The notes under the pieces: model-generated
Database searches by the model: none
What the model was told of the DNA's origin: nothing
What the model saw: only the letters and a program-made list of their open reading frames with translations
Program-made: the position numbers and the translations under genes
Part shown: piece after piece, positions 48,214 through 61,702 of the stretch
How the letters are laid out: each line of letters starts with the position of its first letter
How positions within the stretch are numbered: the first letter of the stretch is position 1
Source of the DNA: Allochromatium humboldtianum
GTDB lineage: Bacteria > Pseudomonadota > Gammaproteobacteria > Chromatiales > Chromatiaceae
Reading direction: 5' to 3'
Assembly: GCF_013385175.1 (NCBI RefSeq)
Contig: NZ_JABZEO010000001.1
Span: 186,001-250,000 of the forward strand
DNA length: 64,000 bases

Positions 48214-49230
48214 TCAGGTCATGACCCCAGGCGCGACGCTGTAGCTGTCGAGCACATTGATGTAGTTGGCGCGTTCCAGCTCGGCCGGGTTAGGCACGGT
48301 CAGGGCGCTGACCCGGCCCCGGAAGTCCTCGACCGACTCGAAGCCCTGTTCCTCCATCCAGTCCTCGATGCCGCGCAGGATCAAACCGGTATAAGCCGGT
48401 CCCTTCTGGAGCAGCACGCTGCACAGATGGACTACGTCGGTACCGGCGAGCAGCAGCTTGATGGCGTCTTCCGAGGTATGGACCCCGCCGGTGGCGCCGA
48501 GCGAGAGGTCCGGAATGCGACCGTAGAGGAGCGCGATCCAGCGCATGGCCAGCAGGGCCTCAGCGGAAGTGGAGGGATGCAATCTCGCCTGGAGCCTTAG
48601 GCTGTCGATGTTGATATCCGGCTGATAGAAGCGGTTGAACAGTGAGACCCCGTTGGCCCCCGCCGCCGCCAGCCGCCCGACGAAATGCCCGATGGAGCTG
48701 AAACTCGGTGAGAGCTTCATGTTGATCGGAATCCGGATCTGGCTCCGCAGTTCGGTCAATAGATCCAGATAACGCTGCTCGACCTGCTCGCCGCTCTGAC
48801 TGATGTCGCCCGCGATGTAATAGACATTGAGTTCGAGCGCATCGGCGCCGGCCTGCTGGAGTTCGAGCGCGTGCTTGACCCAGCCGCCAGTCGTGACCCC
48901 ATTGAGACTGGCGATCACCGGGATGTCCAGGCTCTCCTTCAGCCGCCGGATCTGTTCCAGATAGCGCTCGAGTCCGTTCTCGAAGTCCTGATGATCGGGC
49001 AGGAAGCCGTCGCTCGATTCGGCGAATCCGGTCTCCTGATGATGCAGGAAGCGCGTCATGGATTCGGACTCGGCCGTGATGGCTTCCTCGAACAGCGAAT
49101 ACATGATGATGGCCGCCGCACCGCTGTCCTCCAGCTCGCGTGCCGAGTTCAGGCTCTTGGAGAGCGGCGAGGCGGATGGAACCAAGGGGTTCTTGAGAGT
49201 CAGTCCGAGATACTCAGTCTTCAGATTCAT
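48214..49230 (-). CDS. Dihydroorotate dehydrogenase-like flavoprotein
   Basis: The 338-residue protein has the class 1 dihydroorotate dehydrogenase barrel: LKNPLVPSASPLSKSL at the N-terminus, DIPVIASLNGVTTGGWV, ALELNVYYIAG, PINMKLSPSFSSIG, SLFNRFYQPDIN and GGVHTSEDAIKLLLAGTDVV with the FMN phosphate site. This subgroup often follows pyruvate:ferredoxin oxidoreductase, as here (78 bp). Its physiological substrate is not settled, so a pyrD symbol is not given. Confidence 0.85.
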   Translation of the reverse strand: MNLKTEYLGLTLKNPLVPSASPLSKSLNSARELEDSGAAAIIMYSLFEEAITAESESMTRFLHHQETGFAESSDGFLPDHQDFENGLERYLEQIRRLKESLDIPVIASLNGVTTGGWVKHALELQQAGADALELNVYYIAGDISQSGEQVEQRYLDLLTELRSQIRIPINMKLSPSFSSIGHFVGRLAAAGANGVSLFNRFYQPDINIDSLRLQARLHPSTSAEALLAMRWIALLYGRIPDLSLGATGGVHTSEDAIKLLLAGTDVVHLCSVLLQKGPAYTGLILRGIEDWMEEQGFESVEDFRGRVSALTVPNPAELERANYINVLDSYSVAPGVMT

Positions 49231-49308
49231 GGCCGTCGAAACCTCATGCTTGGAGACAGTGGAATCGGATGGGACGACAGGCGCTCGCGCCGCCGTCCGC
49301 CGCTGGGT

Positions 49309-52890
<3,582 letters not shown>

Positions 52891-53030
52891 CGGACTGTCC
52901 ATTGGTGTGGGTGGAACGGGATGACCGCGAAGCGAGATGCCAAGCGCGGCACTCAGAGGCACACTATAGACCGAAACCGCGCCACGTTGGTGACAGGACG
53001 CGACGAGCGGCGGCACGAATCACAGTTCTC

Positions 53031-53044
53031 CTGACCGAGATCAA
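53031..53044. promoter_or_regulatory. Possible FNR/ANR-like site between nifJ and rimI
   Basis: CTGACCGAGATCAA has one perfect FNR half-site (ATCAA) and one with three of five matches, with the right four-base spacer. A TATAGT -10-like hexamer for nifJ lies at 52963-52968 on the minus strand, which would put this site near -82. One degenerate half-site makes chance a real possibility. Confidence 0.25.
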
Positions 53045-53110
53045 GTGTGCATGACGCCGGTTTTGAGCGATGATCCCTGCTGGCGTTCAAATCTTGGGGG
53101 ACGGAATCGA

Positions 53111-53650
53111 GTGAATACCGCTTCGGAGCGGAGCGCGAGTACGGACAGAGGTACAGGCACGCACCTGCGCCTGCGGCCCATGTGTCGGCCGGATCTGGAC
53201 GCTGTGCTCGACGTCGAGCGCGCGGCCTATGCCTTTCCCTGGAGTCGAGAGATCTTCGAGGACTGTCTGAAGGCCGGCTATAACTGCTGGCTGGGCGAGA
53301 TCGACGCGACCATCGTCGCGCATGGCGTGATGTCGGTCGCGGTCGGGGAATGTCAGGTCTTCAATCTCGGCGTCCATCCCGACTGGCAGGGACGCGGGCT
53401 GGGACGCCAGATGCTGCGTCATCTGCTACGGCTGGCGCGCCGGCGCAAGGCCGAGACGGCCTTTCTGGAGGTGCGCGTCTCGAATGCGGCGGCACTGGCG
53501 CTCTATCGCGCCGAGGGATTCTGCGAAGTCGGTCGGCGGCGCAACTATTACCCCGCGCCGAGTGGACGCGAGGATGCGCTTGTGCTGGCGCTCGAATTGA
53601 TGACGGCTAACTGCGTTTGGCAACCATCGGATGAGTCCTATCCTCACTGA
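53111..53650 (+). CDS. rimI: GNAT acetyltransferase, RimI family
   Basis: RimI acetylates the N-terminus of ribosomal protein S18. The GTG at 53111 follows a GGGGGACGG tract and gives 179 residues. The GNAT core is complete: LRLRPMCRPDLDAVLDVERA, FPWSREIFEDCL, acetyl-CoA loop VHPDWQGRGLGRQML, and the RimI-typical EVRVSNAAALALYRAEGFCE with RRRNYYPAPSGREDALVLAL. It is longer than E. coli RimI (148) because of extra residues at both ends, so a later start is possible. It is divergent from nifJ. Confidence 0.85.
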   Translation: MNTASERSASTDRGTGTHLRLRPMCRPDLDAVLDVERAAYAFPWSREIFEDCLKAGYNCWLGEIDATIVAHGVMSVAVGECQVFNLGVHPDWQGRGLGRQMLRHLLRLARRRKAETAFLEVRVSNAAALALYRAEGFCEVGRRRNYYPAPSGREDALVLALELMTANCVWQPSDESYPH

Positions 53651-53736
53651 TCCGCTGGAGAGTTTCGTAATAGGCCATCTGACGCCCTTGGTCGTAGCTG
53701 TCTGCTTGCTCCGGCCGCCAAAACTCACCGATCGGT

Positions 53737-54930
53737 CTACAGCGTAAACAGACACAGCGGCACCCGGAGTTCGGATTCACTCAGTCCCCCATGGACGCCG
53801 ACATGGATGTGCGGTTCCTCGAAGGGCAGAGCCTGACGCAGGACGTGCCGCGCGCGCGGCAGCAGACAGTAATCGCCCACCCGGTCGCGGATGCGCGGAT
53901 GTGCCGGCCCAGGCCCGAGCAGGCCGTCCGCGATCACCTGCCGGCTCGGTATCAGCTCGACCATATCGCCCAGCTCGTCGGCGCAATAGTCCTCGAAGCG
54001 CTGCGCACTGTCGGCGCGTACCGTGGCCCAGGCCGCGCGCGGCTCGCCGCACAGCGGCAGCGTCAGACACTCGACCAGCTCGGGATGCTGTGCGAGATCG
54101 ATGACGTCCTCAGGTCGGGTGTCGATCTGGCCATGATCGGCGCACACCAGCAGCACCGTGTCCGTCCCTGCCGCCGCGCTCAGAAACGCCTCCAGCGCCT
54201 GTTCGATCTCGGCCAGATGGGCGAGGGCGGCCGCACTCTCCATGCCGTGCTCATGCCCGATGCGGTCGAGTTCCGGCCAGTAGAGATAGAGATAGCGCCG
54301 CTCGGGCGTTTCCGACGAACGCCCCCAACGCCGCCGAGGGCGGAGTACGCGCAGCGTCTGCTGGAACATCTCCGGCAGCGACTCGAACGGCCGCACCTCG
54401 CCGCGTCCCAGATGCGCGCGATTGAAGTCCGAATAGGCGATGAAGCGCGGCGAGACGGCGATACCGCGCGTGCCGATGCGGTCGAAGATCGAGCGATGGG
54501 GGAAGAGCCGGCGCGGATCGATCCCGGCGGCACGATACGACACCCCGCCATAGCGCGGCCGACCGGGCAGGACCGCCAGTACCGATCCCAACTCGCCGAA
54601 ATAGGTGAACCAGCCGGTCAACCCATGCTGGAGCGGCGACAGCCCGGTGAGATAGGTCGGAATCGCCGAGGCCGTGGTCGATGGAAACACCGAGCTGATC
54701 GCCCCCCAGCGCGCCCGGCTCAGCAATCCATCCGGTGCGTGCCGCTCCAGCCAGTCCGCGCCCAGTCCGTCGACGACCAGCAGCACCAGATTGGTCGCGC
54801 GCGTCAGATCGTCCAGCGCCAGTCCGGCCAGCGGTGGATGCTCGCAGCGTCCGCCGCGCGCCTGGATGACGGTGCTCATCAGATTCAGCAGGCCGCCGCC
54901 GCTGTAGTCGGGTCTGTGCTTGGTTTCCAT
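53737..54930 (-). CDS. Alkaline-phosphatase-superfamily phosphodiesterase/nucleotide pyrophosphatase
   Basis: The start at 54930 gives 397 residues. The sequence fits type I phosphodiesterase/nucleotide pyrophosphatases: NLVLLVVDGLGADWLERHAP with metal-binding Asp, the nucleophile region SSVFPSTTASAIPTYLTG with the Thr/Ser of PSTTASA, LYWPELDRIGHEHG with Asp and His ligands, and VLLVCADHGQID. The C-terminal GVHGGLSESELRVPL supplies the last His. No signal peptide is seen, so it may be cytoplasmic. It is divergent from the molybdoenzyme gene across 71 bp. Confidence 0.85.
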   Translation of the reverse strand: METKHRPDYSGGGLLNLMSTVIQARGGRCEHPPLAGLALDDLTRATNLVLLVVDGLGADWLERHAPDGLLSRARWGAISSVFPSTTASAIPTYLTGLSPLQHGLTGWFTYFGELGSVLAVLPGRPRYGGVSYRAAGIDPRRLFPHRSIFDRIGTRGIAVSPRFIAYSDFNRAHLGRGEVRPFESLPEMFQQTLRVLRPRRRWGRSSETPERRYLYLYWPELDRIGHEHGMESAAALAHLAEIEQALEAFLSAAAGTDTVLLVCADHGQIDTRPEDVIDLAQHPELVECLTLPLCGEPRAAWATVRADSAQRFEDYCADELGDMVELIPSRQVIADGLLGPGPAHPRIRDRVGDYCLLPRARHVLRQALPFEEPHIHVGVHGGLSESELRVPLCLFTL

Positions 54931-55001
54931 GAATCGGGCGTCATGTTGGGGACCATCCGGCATGAAACCACGAACACCCATCGTCGCGCGAGACCATCGA
55001 G

Positions 55002-57080
55002 ATGTCCACCAAGCCCAGCACCTGCTACGAATGCGATGCCAACTGCCCGATCCAGGTCGAGTTCGACGCCGGCGGCGAACCGATCGCCATCCAGGGGCCG
55101 GATTGTCCACGCTGCTATGCCCAGCTCGACCGGCGCAACCATCCCGAGCGTCTGCTCTATCCGCTCAAGCGGGTCGGGCCGCGCGGCAGCGGCCAGTTCG
55201 AGCGCATCTCCTGGGACGAGGCGCTCGGCACCATCGCCGAACGTCTCAGCGTTACCCGTGATGAGCACGGCGCACCCGCCGTCGCCTTTTTCGCCGGCTA
55301 CACCAAGGAAGCGCGCCCACAGCTCCAGCGGCTCGCCCATGCCTTCGGCTCGCCCAACTATCTGACTGAGAGCGGCTGCTGCTTCTCCGCGACCATGGTG
55401 GCCGAGAAAGTCACCTTCGGCTACAAGATCAAGACCACCTCGACCGTGGTCTCGCCCAAGACGCGCTGTCATCTGATCTGGTCGACCAATCCGCGCGGCT
55501 CGATCCCACCCTTCGACACCCATGGTCTGGTGACGCTCAAGCCGGGGCGGCGCATGATCGTCGTCGACCCGCGCCGCACGCCCATGGTCGATCAGGCCGA
55601 CATCCATCTCCAGATCCGTCCCGGCACCGATGGCGCGCTGGCGCTCGGTTTCCATCATCTGATCTTCGCCAATGGTTGGCAGGATCAGGCGTTTCTCGAT
55701 CAATGGTGCTCGGGTGTCGATGCCTTCAGGGACTATGTGGACGAGTTCACACCCGAGCGGGTCGCCTCCATCTGCGGCATCGCCGAGTCCGATCTGCGCG
55801 CGGCGGTCGAACTCTTCGCCACCACGCCGCCGGCCCAGATCACGCTGTCGCCGACCGCGACCGTGCAGCACAGCAACGGTTTTCAGAACCACCGTGCGCT
55901 CATTCTGCTCTCGGCCGTCACCGGCAATCTGGACCGCGAGGGCGGCAACCGCTTCTTCAACGACAAGGTGCTGCCCAAGCCGATCGAGCTGTTCGATCAC
56001 TGTCGCAACAATCTGCCGCCACGCATCGGCGACGAGGTCTATCCGGTCTGGACCAAATATTGGCCGGCAGGGCAGAGCATGTTGCTGCCCGACTGCATCC
56101 TGGACGGGCGTCCGCAACGGGTGCGCTCCTTGCTGGCCATGGGCATCAACACCGCCATGTGGCCGAACTCCAAGCGCATGGAGCGGGCTCTAGGATCGCT
56201 CGATTTCTTCGCCGCGACCGACTTTTTCCATAACCCGGCCACGCTCCAGGCCGACATCGTTCTGCCGGCGGCGACCAGTCTGGAACGTCCGGCGCTGATC
56301 GCCTATCCGGGCTGTGCCTATCAGGGCGAACTGCGCTATCGGCGTCCGGTGGTCGCACCGCGCGGCGAGGCGCGTCCGGACGGGGAGATCTTCCTGGAAC
56401 TCGGCGTGCGGCTGGGCATGGCCGAACAGTTCTGGCACGGCGATCTCGAAGCGGCCTGGGCCGAGGCCGCCGAGGGCATCCCGGAGGAGATCCGCGATGA
56501 GGTCTACAACAATCCCGATGGCGTCACGGTGTATGCCCAAGCCATCGAGGATCTGGTCGAGCACGGCTTTCTCGACGCCGACCGGCTCTATCGGCTGCGC
56601 GGCTTCCCGACCGCGAGCGGCAAGGTCGAGTTCGACTCGGCCGAACTGCGCGCGGCCGGACACGACGGCCTGCCGATCTATCGCGAACCGGCCGAGAGTC
56701 CGCTCTCGACGCCCGAGATCGCCCGCGACTATCCGCTGGTCCTGACCAGTGGGGCGCGCACCAAGTTCGACACCCATTCACAGCATCAGTACATCCAGCG
56801 CATGCGCCGGGCGATTCCAAACCCATTGGTCGAGATCCATCCGAGCGATGCCGAGCCGCGCGGCATCCGGGATGGTCAAGCGGTCGAGATCCGCTCGCCG
56901 CGCGGGGCCGTGCGTTTCGTCGCGCGCGTCACCGAGCGCATCAAGCCCGGCGTGGTCCACTGCACCCACGGCTGGAACAGCGCTAACGTCAACGAGCTGA
57001 CCGACGACCGGCATCTCGACCCGATCAGCGGGTTTCCGCCGTTCAAGTCGAGCCTGTGCGAGGTCGCGCCCGTGGCCTGA
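55002..57080 (+). CDS. Stand-alone molybdopterin (DMSO-reductase family) oxidoreductase
   Basis: The 692-residue protein starts with a 4Fe-4S site (CYECDANC, with later Cys in GPDCPRC), followed by RLLYPLKRVGPRG and FERISWDEAL. The molybdopterin domains include VVDPRRTPMVDQADIHL and ADIVLPAATSLERP, and the C-terminal cap has VVHCTHGWNSANVN. Two adjacent cysteines in ESGCCFSA lie where the Mo ligand is expected. Overall the sequence recalls formate-dehydrogenase-like and acetylene-hydratase-like members. No Tat signal is visible, so it is probably cytoplasmic. No electron-transfer subunit or chaperone gene is adjacent. The substrate cannot be assigned. Confidence 0.85.
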   Translation: MSTKPSTCYECDANCPIQVEFDAGGEPIAIQGPDCPRCYAQLDRRNHPERLLYPLKRVGPRGSGQFERISWDEALGTIAERLSVTRDEHGAPAVAFFAGYTKEARPQLQRLAHAFGSPNYLTESGCCFSATMVAEKVTFGYKIKTTSTVVSPKTRCHLIWSTNPRGSIPPFDTHGLVTLKPGRRMIVVDPRRTPMVDQADIHLQIRPGTDGALALGFHHLIFANGWQDQAFLDQWCSGVDAFRDYVDEFTPERVASICGIAESDLRAAVELFATTPPAQITLSPTATVQHSNGFQNHRALILLSAVTGNLDREGGNRFFNDKVLPKPIELFDHCRNNLPPRIGDEVYPVWTKYWPAGQSMLLPDCILDGRPQRVRSLLAMGINTAMWPNSKRMERALGSLDFFAATDFFHNPATLQADIVLPAATSLERPALIAYPGCAYQGELRYRRPVVAPRGEARPDGEIFLELGVRLGMAEQFWHGDLEAAWAEAAEGIPEEIRDEVYNNPDGVTVYAQAIEDLVEHGFLDADRLYRLRGFPTASGKVEFDSAELRAAGHDGLPIYREPAESPLSTPEIARDYPLVLTSGARTKFDTHSQHQYIQRMRRAIPNPLVEIHPSDAEPRGIRDGQAVEIRSPRGAVRFVARVTERIKPGVVHCTHGWNSANVNELTDDRHLDPISGFPPFKSSLCEVAPVA

Positions 57081-57081
57081 C

Positions 57082-58656
57082 TCAGGCGCGAATCAGGGTG
57101 ACGCGCCGTCCGGCTGGCGTCTGCTGCTCCAGACTGGTGGTGCGTTCCTCGATCGGCGGCTGACCGGAACGCCGGTCGAAGATCACCAGCCAGCCCGAAT
57201 CCAGGCCCAGACCGGCCAGATAGGCGTCGAGCTGCTTCAATCCATCGTCGAGCGGGTCGGGGCGCCCGTCGCGCCAGACCTTGAGTTCGATGCCCAGGGT
57301 CAGGCCGCCATAGCGCAGACACAGATCCATGCGCCCGGAGCCGATGGCGTATTCGCGTTCCAGGCTTCCAGTGCCGTTGGTGACACGATGCAGAAAGGCC
57401 ATCAGTACCAGATGCGGGGCGATCTCGTGATAGGGCGCGCTTTTCAGCAGCGGCTCGCCGTGTTGACGCCAGAAGTCGAGGAAGGCGTCCAGCAGGCGTT
57501 CGGCATCGAGCGAACCGTCGGGAGCCAGCCAGCTTGGGTTGATCGCCGGCAGACTATCCTGGGGACCGCTGGCCAGGGCACGCGGCAGTACTTCACGATA
57601 GATGGGATTGGCGATCACCAGCCCCCCACTGCCATCACGGCGCAGTAGGCCGAGATCGAGCAGGTAGTCGCGATCATCCTCGGGCGCCTCGCCCAGCGCC
57701 GAGCCGGCCAGCATCGGCTCGATGATGCGGCGCACGCGCGGTTCCTGGAGCTTGTGGGCGAGCTGATCGAGATGGGTGACGCGCTCGACGATCATCGACT
57801 CCTTGGCCCGCTCGATGAGGTCGAGCGTGATCGGCCGGCTCCGGTCGCGCCCTTCGCGCAATTCGAAGCAGGCGCGATAGGCCAGCGCATTGACCAGCCA
57901 CGGCTGGCCCAGAGTCAGCTCCCAGACCCGGTCGAGTGCTTCGGGTGTAAAGACCTGACCGGTCTCGTTCGTGTGTTCCAGCAGCAGCCTGAGCACCTCG
58001 TCGGCGTCGAAGTCACCGAGGCGCAAGGATTTGGCCTTGATATTGAAGGCGCTACCGCCGGTGATGGGTTCGGACTCGGAACTGGCATGAATGCGATAGT
58101 CGCGCAGATCGCGCACCCCACACAGGATGACGGTCTGCGGAAAGGCGTGCGGGCGCTGAATGTAGCCGGCGCGCAGTTGGCGCAGCAGGGTGATCAGCGT
58201 GTCTCCAACCAGCGCATCGACCTCATCGAGCAGGAGCACCAGCGGTTGCGGACTCTGTTGACTCCAGGTCTCCAGCAGGCTACCGAGCATCCCATCCGCG
58301 CCACGGGTCGCCAGCGCGATCTCATTCCAGTCGAACAGGCGGTCATCGCCGATGTAGAGACGTGCGGCGGCAGCGATCGTACCGCAGACCGCCCGCATGG
58401 CACGCGGCACATCCTCGCGCGCGGTCTGGGCGATTTCGAGATTGGCATAGACCGCCCGATAGCGCCCTTCGCGGTTGAGATGCTCCATCAATGCCAGCAG
58501 ACAGCTCGTCTTGCCGGTCTGACGCGGGGCATGGAGCAGGAAGTATTTCTTCTGGTCGATCAGGGTCAGGATCGCGTCGAGATCCCAGCGCGAGAGGGGC
58601 GGCAGATGATAGTGGTCTTCAGGCCGGATCGGCCCTTCGGTGTTGAAGAAACGCAT
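57082..58656 (-). CDS. AAA-type ATPase with C-terminal PD-(D/E)XK-like domain
   Basis: The start at 58656 (MRFFNTEGPI) gives 524 residues. An N-terminal AAA domain has Walker A HAPRQTGKTSCLLAL and Walker B PLVLLLDEVDALV, then a winged-helix-like segment (GQPWLVNALAYRACFEL). The end carries a nuclease-fold block (GSGRMDLCLRYGGLTLGIELKVW) with the D...ExK pattern. Related AAA/nuclease proteins are common, multi-copy and poorly understood; some are linked to mobile DNA. It ends one base after the molybdoenzyme stop on the opposite strand. Confidence 0.82.
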   Translation of the reverse strand: MRFFNTEGPIRPEDHYHLPPLSRWDLDAILTLIDQKKYFLLHAPRQTGKTSCLLALMEHLNREGRYRAVYANLEIAQTAREDVPRAMRAVCGTIAAAARLYIGDDRLFDWNEIALATRGADGMLGSLLETWSQQSPQPLVLLLDEVDALVGDTLITLLRQLRAGYIQRPHAFPQTVILCGVRDLRDYRIHASSESEPITGGSAFNIKAKSLRLGDFDADEVLRLLLEHTNETGQVFTPEALDRVWELTLGQPWLVNALAYRACFELREGRDRSRPITLDLIERAKESMIVERVTHLDQLAHKLQEPRVRRIIEPMLAGSALGEAPEDDRDYLLDLGLLRRDGSGGLVIANPIYREVLPRALASGPQDSLPAINPSWLAPDGSLDAERLLDAFLDFWRQHGEPLLKSAPYHEIAPHLVLMAFLHRVTNGTGSLEREYAIGSGRMDLCLRYGGLTLGIELKVWRDGRPDPLDDGLKQLDAYLAGLGLDSGWLVIFDRRSGQPPIEERTTSLEQQTPAGRRVTLIRA

Positions 58657-58765
58657 CGGTCGACTCACGGCGAGTGGCACGGGCTGATCAGCATAGCATG
58701 TCGGCCCCATCTGTCAGGACGTGCCGCCAATCATCAACGACAGCTCAGACGGAGGTCCGGTTTCG

Positions 58766-59599
58766 ATGTTCATCGGAGTCCTGCCCGAACGCGCGCACCT
58801 CTTCCGGCCCGAGCCGAGATCCGAGGTCGCGGTCAACGACGCCGCCGCCTGGCGGCTCAATCCCGCTCATCGCTCCGTCTACGACAAGCTCGGCGTGGCG
58901 CTCGCCGCCGTACTGCGCGCCGCGCCCTGCGGCGTCGATCCGCTCGCCTGCGGCCTGACGCCGGACGACTGGGTGTTCGTCAAGCCGATCGTCAATCTGG
59001 CCGGCATGGCGCTCCAGGCGCGTGCGGTGCGCGCCGACGTCGTCCCCAACGACCCCGGACTCTTCTGGTGCGAGCGGCTGGAGGGCGAGCACACCAGCAC
59101 CGACTGTCTGGTGCGCGCGGGCGAGGTCGTCTGGCTGGCTCACACCAGCGCCTCAGAGCGCAAGGATCGCGCGCGCCCGCTCTACTGGGACGTGGGCGTC
59201 GAGCGGCCCGAACTCGATGCGCGCGTCCGCGACTGGGTCACGCGCCATCTGGCCGGCTATACCGGACTTTGCAATCTGGAGATGATCGGCGGCCGGCCGA
59301 TCGAGGCCCATCTGCGCGGCTCCAACGGCTTCCTCGAACTCTATGGACCTGAGTTCGTACCGGCCTGGGTCGCGCTCATAGACGGCGAGCCGTTCGAGGC
59401 GCCGCCGCCGGTGCCGGGCGGACTGGTGATCTCGCTCTTCGGCACCGGGCCGCTCACCGACGCGCAGACGGCGCTCATCTCAGCGTCCGGCGCGATCAGT
59501 CGCCCCGACCTGCACACCCCCGACCGCATCGCCGTGATCCTCTGTCCCGGCAAGGCACGCGGCCTGGAACTGATCGAACGGCTTGGCTCACTCGGGTGA
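58766..59599 (+). CDS. Uncharacterised protein with ATP-grasp-like features
   Basis: The ATG at 58766 follows GGAGG at 58751-58755 and gives 277 residues. No family is recognised with certainty. [19 protein letters not shown] resembles the lysine strand of ATP-grasp enzymes. [18 protein letters not shown] and [17 protein letters not shown] resemble the later strand carrying the E-x-N-type metal ligands. The C-terminal 70 residues ([19 protein letters not shown]) are unlike this fold. It could be an unusual carboxylate-amine ligase. The 3' end overlaps the convergent GGDEF-EAL gene by 12 bases. Confidence 0.6.
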   Translation: MFIGVLPERAHLFRPEPRSEVAVNDAAAWRLNPAHRSVYDKLGVALAAVLRAAPCGVDPLACGLTPDDWVFVKPIVNLAGMALQARAVRADVVPNDPGLFWCERLEGEHTSTDCLVRAGEVVWLAHTSASERKDRARPLYWDVGVERPELDARVRDWVTRHLAGYTGLCNLEMIGGRPIEAHLRGSNGFLELYGPEFVPAWVALIDGEPFEAPPPVPGGLVISLFGTGPLTDAQTALISASGAISRPDLHTPDRIAVILCPGKARGLELIERLGSLG

Positions 59600-61702
59600 C
59601 GCCGAGCGTGCCTGCTCCAGAAACGCCGTGATCTCCGCCACCGGCAGCGGTCGGCTGATCAGATAGCCCTGGATGGCATCGCACCCGAGCGCGCGCAGAT
59701 ACTCGGCCTGCTCGGTCGACTCCACGCCCTCGGCGATGACCGCGAGCCCCAGACTGCGCCCGAGCGCGATGATGGCGCGCACGATCGAGGCATTGCCGCT
59801 GTTGGTCGTCACGTCGCGCACGAAGGACAGATCGATCTTGAGCTTCTGAGCCGCGATCCGCTGCAGATAGCCGAACGAGGCATAGCCGGTGCCGAAGTCG
59901 TCGATCGACAGCCGCACACCCAGCGCCCGCAATTCGGTCAGGGACGCGAACGACTGCTCGCGATCGGCCATGATGAAGCTCTCGGTGATCTCCAGCTCCA
60001 GCCGCTCGGGCGGGATACCCGTCTCGCGCAGGATCTCGCTGACACGCTCGACCAGCCGGCCCTGACTCAACTGCACCGCCGACACATTGACCGCCGTCTG
60101 CCGTGGCGCCACCCCGGCCTCCAGCCACAGCGCCATCTGCCGGCAGGCCGTGCACAGCACCCATTCGCCCAGGCCCACCACCAGTCCGCTCTCCTCGGCC
60201 AGCGGGATGAAGTCGCCGGGCGGCACCAGACCGCGCTGCGGATGATGCCAGCGCACCAGGGCCTCGAGTCCGACGAGCTCGCCGCTCCTGAGATCGACCT
60301 GCGGCTGATAGTGCAGGAGCAGTTCGTCGCGCTCGATGGCGCGGCGCAGATCGCCCTCCATCCGCAGACGCTCCTTGGCCCGCTGGGTCATCTCGGGCGA
60401 GAAGAAGCGTAGCAGTCCGCGCCCCTGCTGTTTGGCCTGATGGAGCGCGGCCTCGGCGTTGCGCTGGAGCGTGTCGCTGTCCTCGCCGTCGGTCGGGTAG
60501 AGCGCCACGCCGATGCTGGCGCCGATATAGACCGGATTGCCGTCGATCTGGAACGGCCTGCTCAGACCGTCGAGCAGATGTTGCGCGCTCAGGTCGATCC
60601 CCGGCTGATCGGGGTCGTAGTCCAGGATCAGATTGAACTCGTCGCCGCCGATGCGCGCCATGGTGCTGTTGTCGTGCAGCAGGCCCTGGAGCCGACGGCT
60701 GACGGCGATGATCAGCAGATCCCCGAGACTGTGGCCCAGGCTCTCGTTGATGGTCTTGAAGTTGTCGATGTCGAGGAAGAGCAGCGCGAACCGGCCCTGG
60801 GTGTGCGCGGCGTGCTCGATGGCATTCTTGAGCAGTTCGCGAAACAGCGCCCGGTTGGCCAGCCCGGTCAGCGGATCGCGATGGGTGATGAAATCGAGCT
60901 TCTGCTCGGCACGACGCCGGTCGGTGATGTCGCTGTTGGAGCCGCGCCGCCCCAAGAGCCGACCCGAGTGGTCGTAGACCGGCTTGCAGACGTGTTCGAT
61001 CCAGCGCTCGCCGCGATGACGTGACAGCAGCCGGAAGCTCAGGGTGCCGACGTCCTCCCGGCCCTCGGGGGAATGGTCGTTCCAGGCGGCCAGATCGTCG
61101 GGGTGGATGATCCGTTCCATCAGCCCAGGGTCGGCGAAGAAGTCGGCCGGGGCGTATCCCGAGACGGTCTCACAGGCCGGGGAGACGTAGAGATAGTCGC
61201 CGCCGGGACCGACCCAGTATTCCCAATTGGGCGAGTAGTCGGCCAGCACCCGGTATTTCTCCTCGCTCTGCTCCAGGAGCGCCGTGCGCTGAGCCACCAG
61301 CGCCTCCAGTTCGTGACGCAGCCGCGCCAGTTCCAGATGGGTGCGCACCCGCGCGCGCACCTCGTCGATGTCGAACGGCTTGGTGATGTAGTCGGCGGCG
61401 CCGATCTCGAAACCGCGCACCTTCTGCACGGCGCTGTCGATCACGGTGACGAAGATGACCGGGATGCGGTCGCCGGCGGGCAGGGCCTTGAGGCGCCGGC
61501 AGGTCTCGTAGCCGTCCATCTCGGGCATCAGGATGTCGAGCAGCACCAGATCGGGCGGATTGGGACCGGCGACCTGTTCGATGGCCTTGGCCCCCGAGCA
61601 GGCGACCTGGATGCGGTAGTCGCCCTTGAGCGATTCGAGCAGCTCGTGGATGTTCTCGGGCACGTCGTCGACGATGAGCAGGCGTGGGCGGTGTTCATTC
61701 AT
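59588..61702 (-). CDS. Response regulator with PAS, GGDEF and EAL domains
   Basis: The 704-residue protein combines an N-terminal receiver ([15 protein letters not shown]; Asp in [11 protein letters not shown]; Lys in ITKPFDIDE), a coiled coil, a PAS domain at about 150-270, a GGDEF cyclase domain ([12 protein letters not shown]) and an EAL phosphodiesterase domain ([35 protein letters not shown]). Both catalytic motifs look intact. The cyclase I-site RxxD is not present (HDNS occupies that place), so product inhibition is not expected. It should set c-di-GMP levels in response to phosphorylation. The start overlaps the stop of the upstream hybrid kinase by four bases, so the two probably form a pathway. 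Confidence 0.93.
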   Translation of the reverse strand: MNEHRPRLLIVDDVPENIHELLESLKGDYRIQVACSGAKAIEQVAGPNPPDLVLLDILMPEMDGYETCRRLKALPAGDRIPVIFVTVIDSAVQKVRGFEIGAADYITKPFDIDEVRARVRTHLELARLRHELEALVAQRTALLEQSEEKYRVLADYSPNWEYWVGPGGDYLYVSPACETVSGYAPADFFADPGLMERIIHPDDLAAWNDHSPEGREDVGTLSFRLLSRHRGERWIEHVCKPVYDHSGRLLGRRGSNSDITDRRRAEQKLDFITHRDPLTGLANRALFRELLKNAIEHAAHTQGRFALLFLDIDNFKTINESLGHSLGDLLIIAVSRRLQGLLHDNSTMARIGGDEFNLILDYDPDQPGIDLSAQHLLDGLSRPFQIDGNPVYIGASIGVALYPTDGEDSDTLQRNAEAALHQAKQQGRGLLRFFSPEMTQRAKERLRMEGDLRRAIERDELLLHYQPQVDLRSGELVGLEALVRWHHPQRGLVPPGDFIPLAEESGLVVGLGEWVLCTACRQMALWLEAGVAPRQTAVNVSAVQLSQGRLVERVSEILRETGIPPERLELEITESFIMADREQSFASLTELRALGVRLSIDDFGTGYASFGYLQRIAAQKLKIDLSFVRDVTTNSGNASIVRAIIALGRSLGLAVIAEGVESTEQAEYLRALGCDAIQGYLISRPLPVAEITAFLEQARSASPE

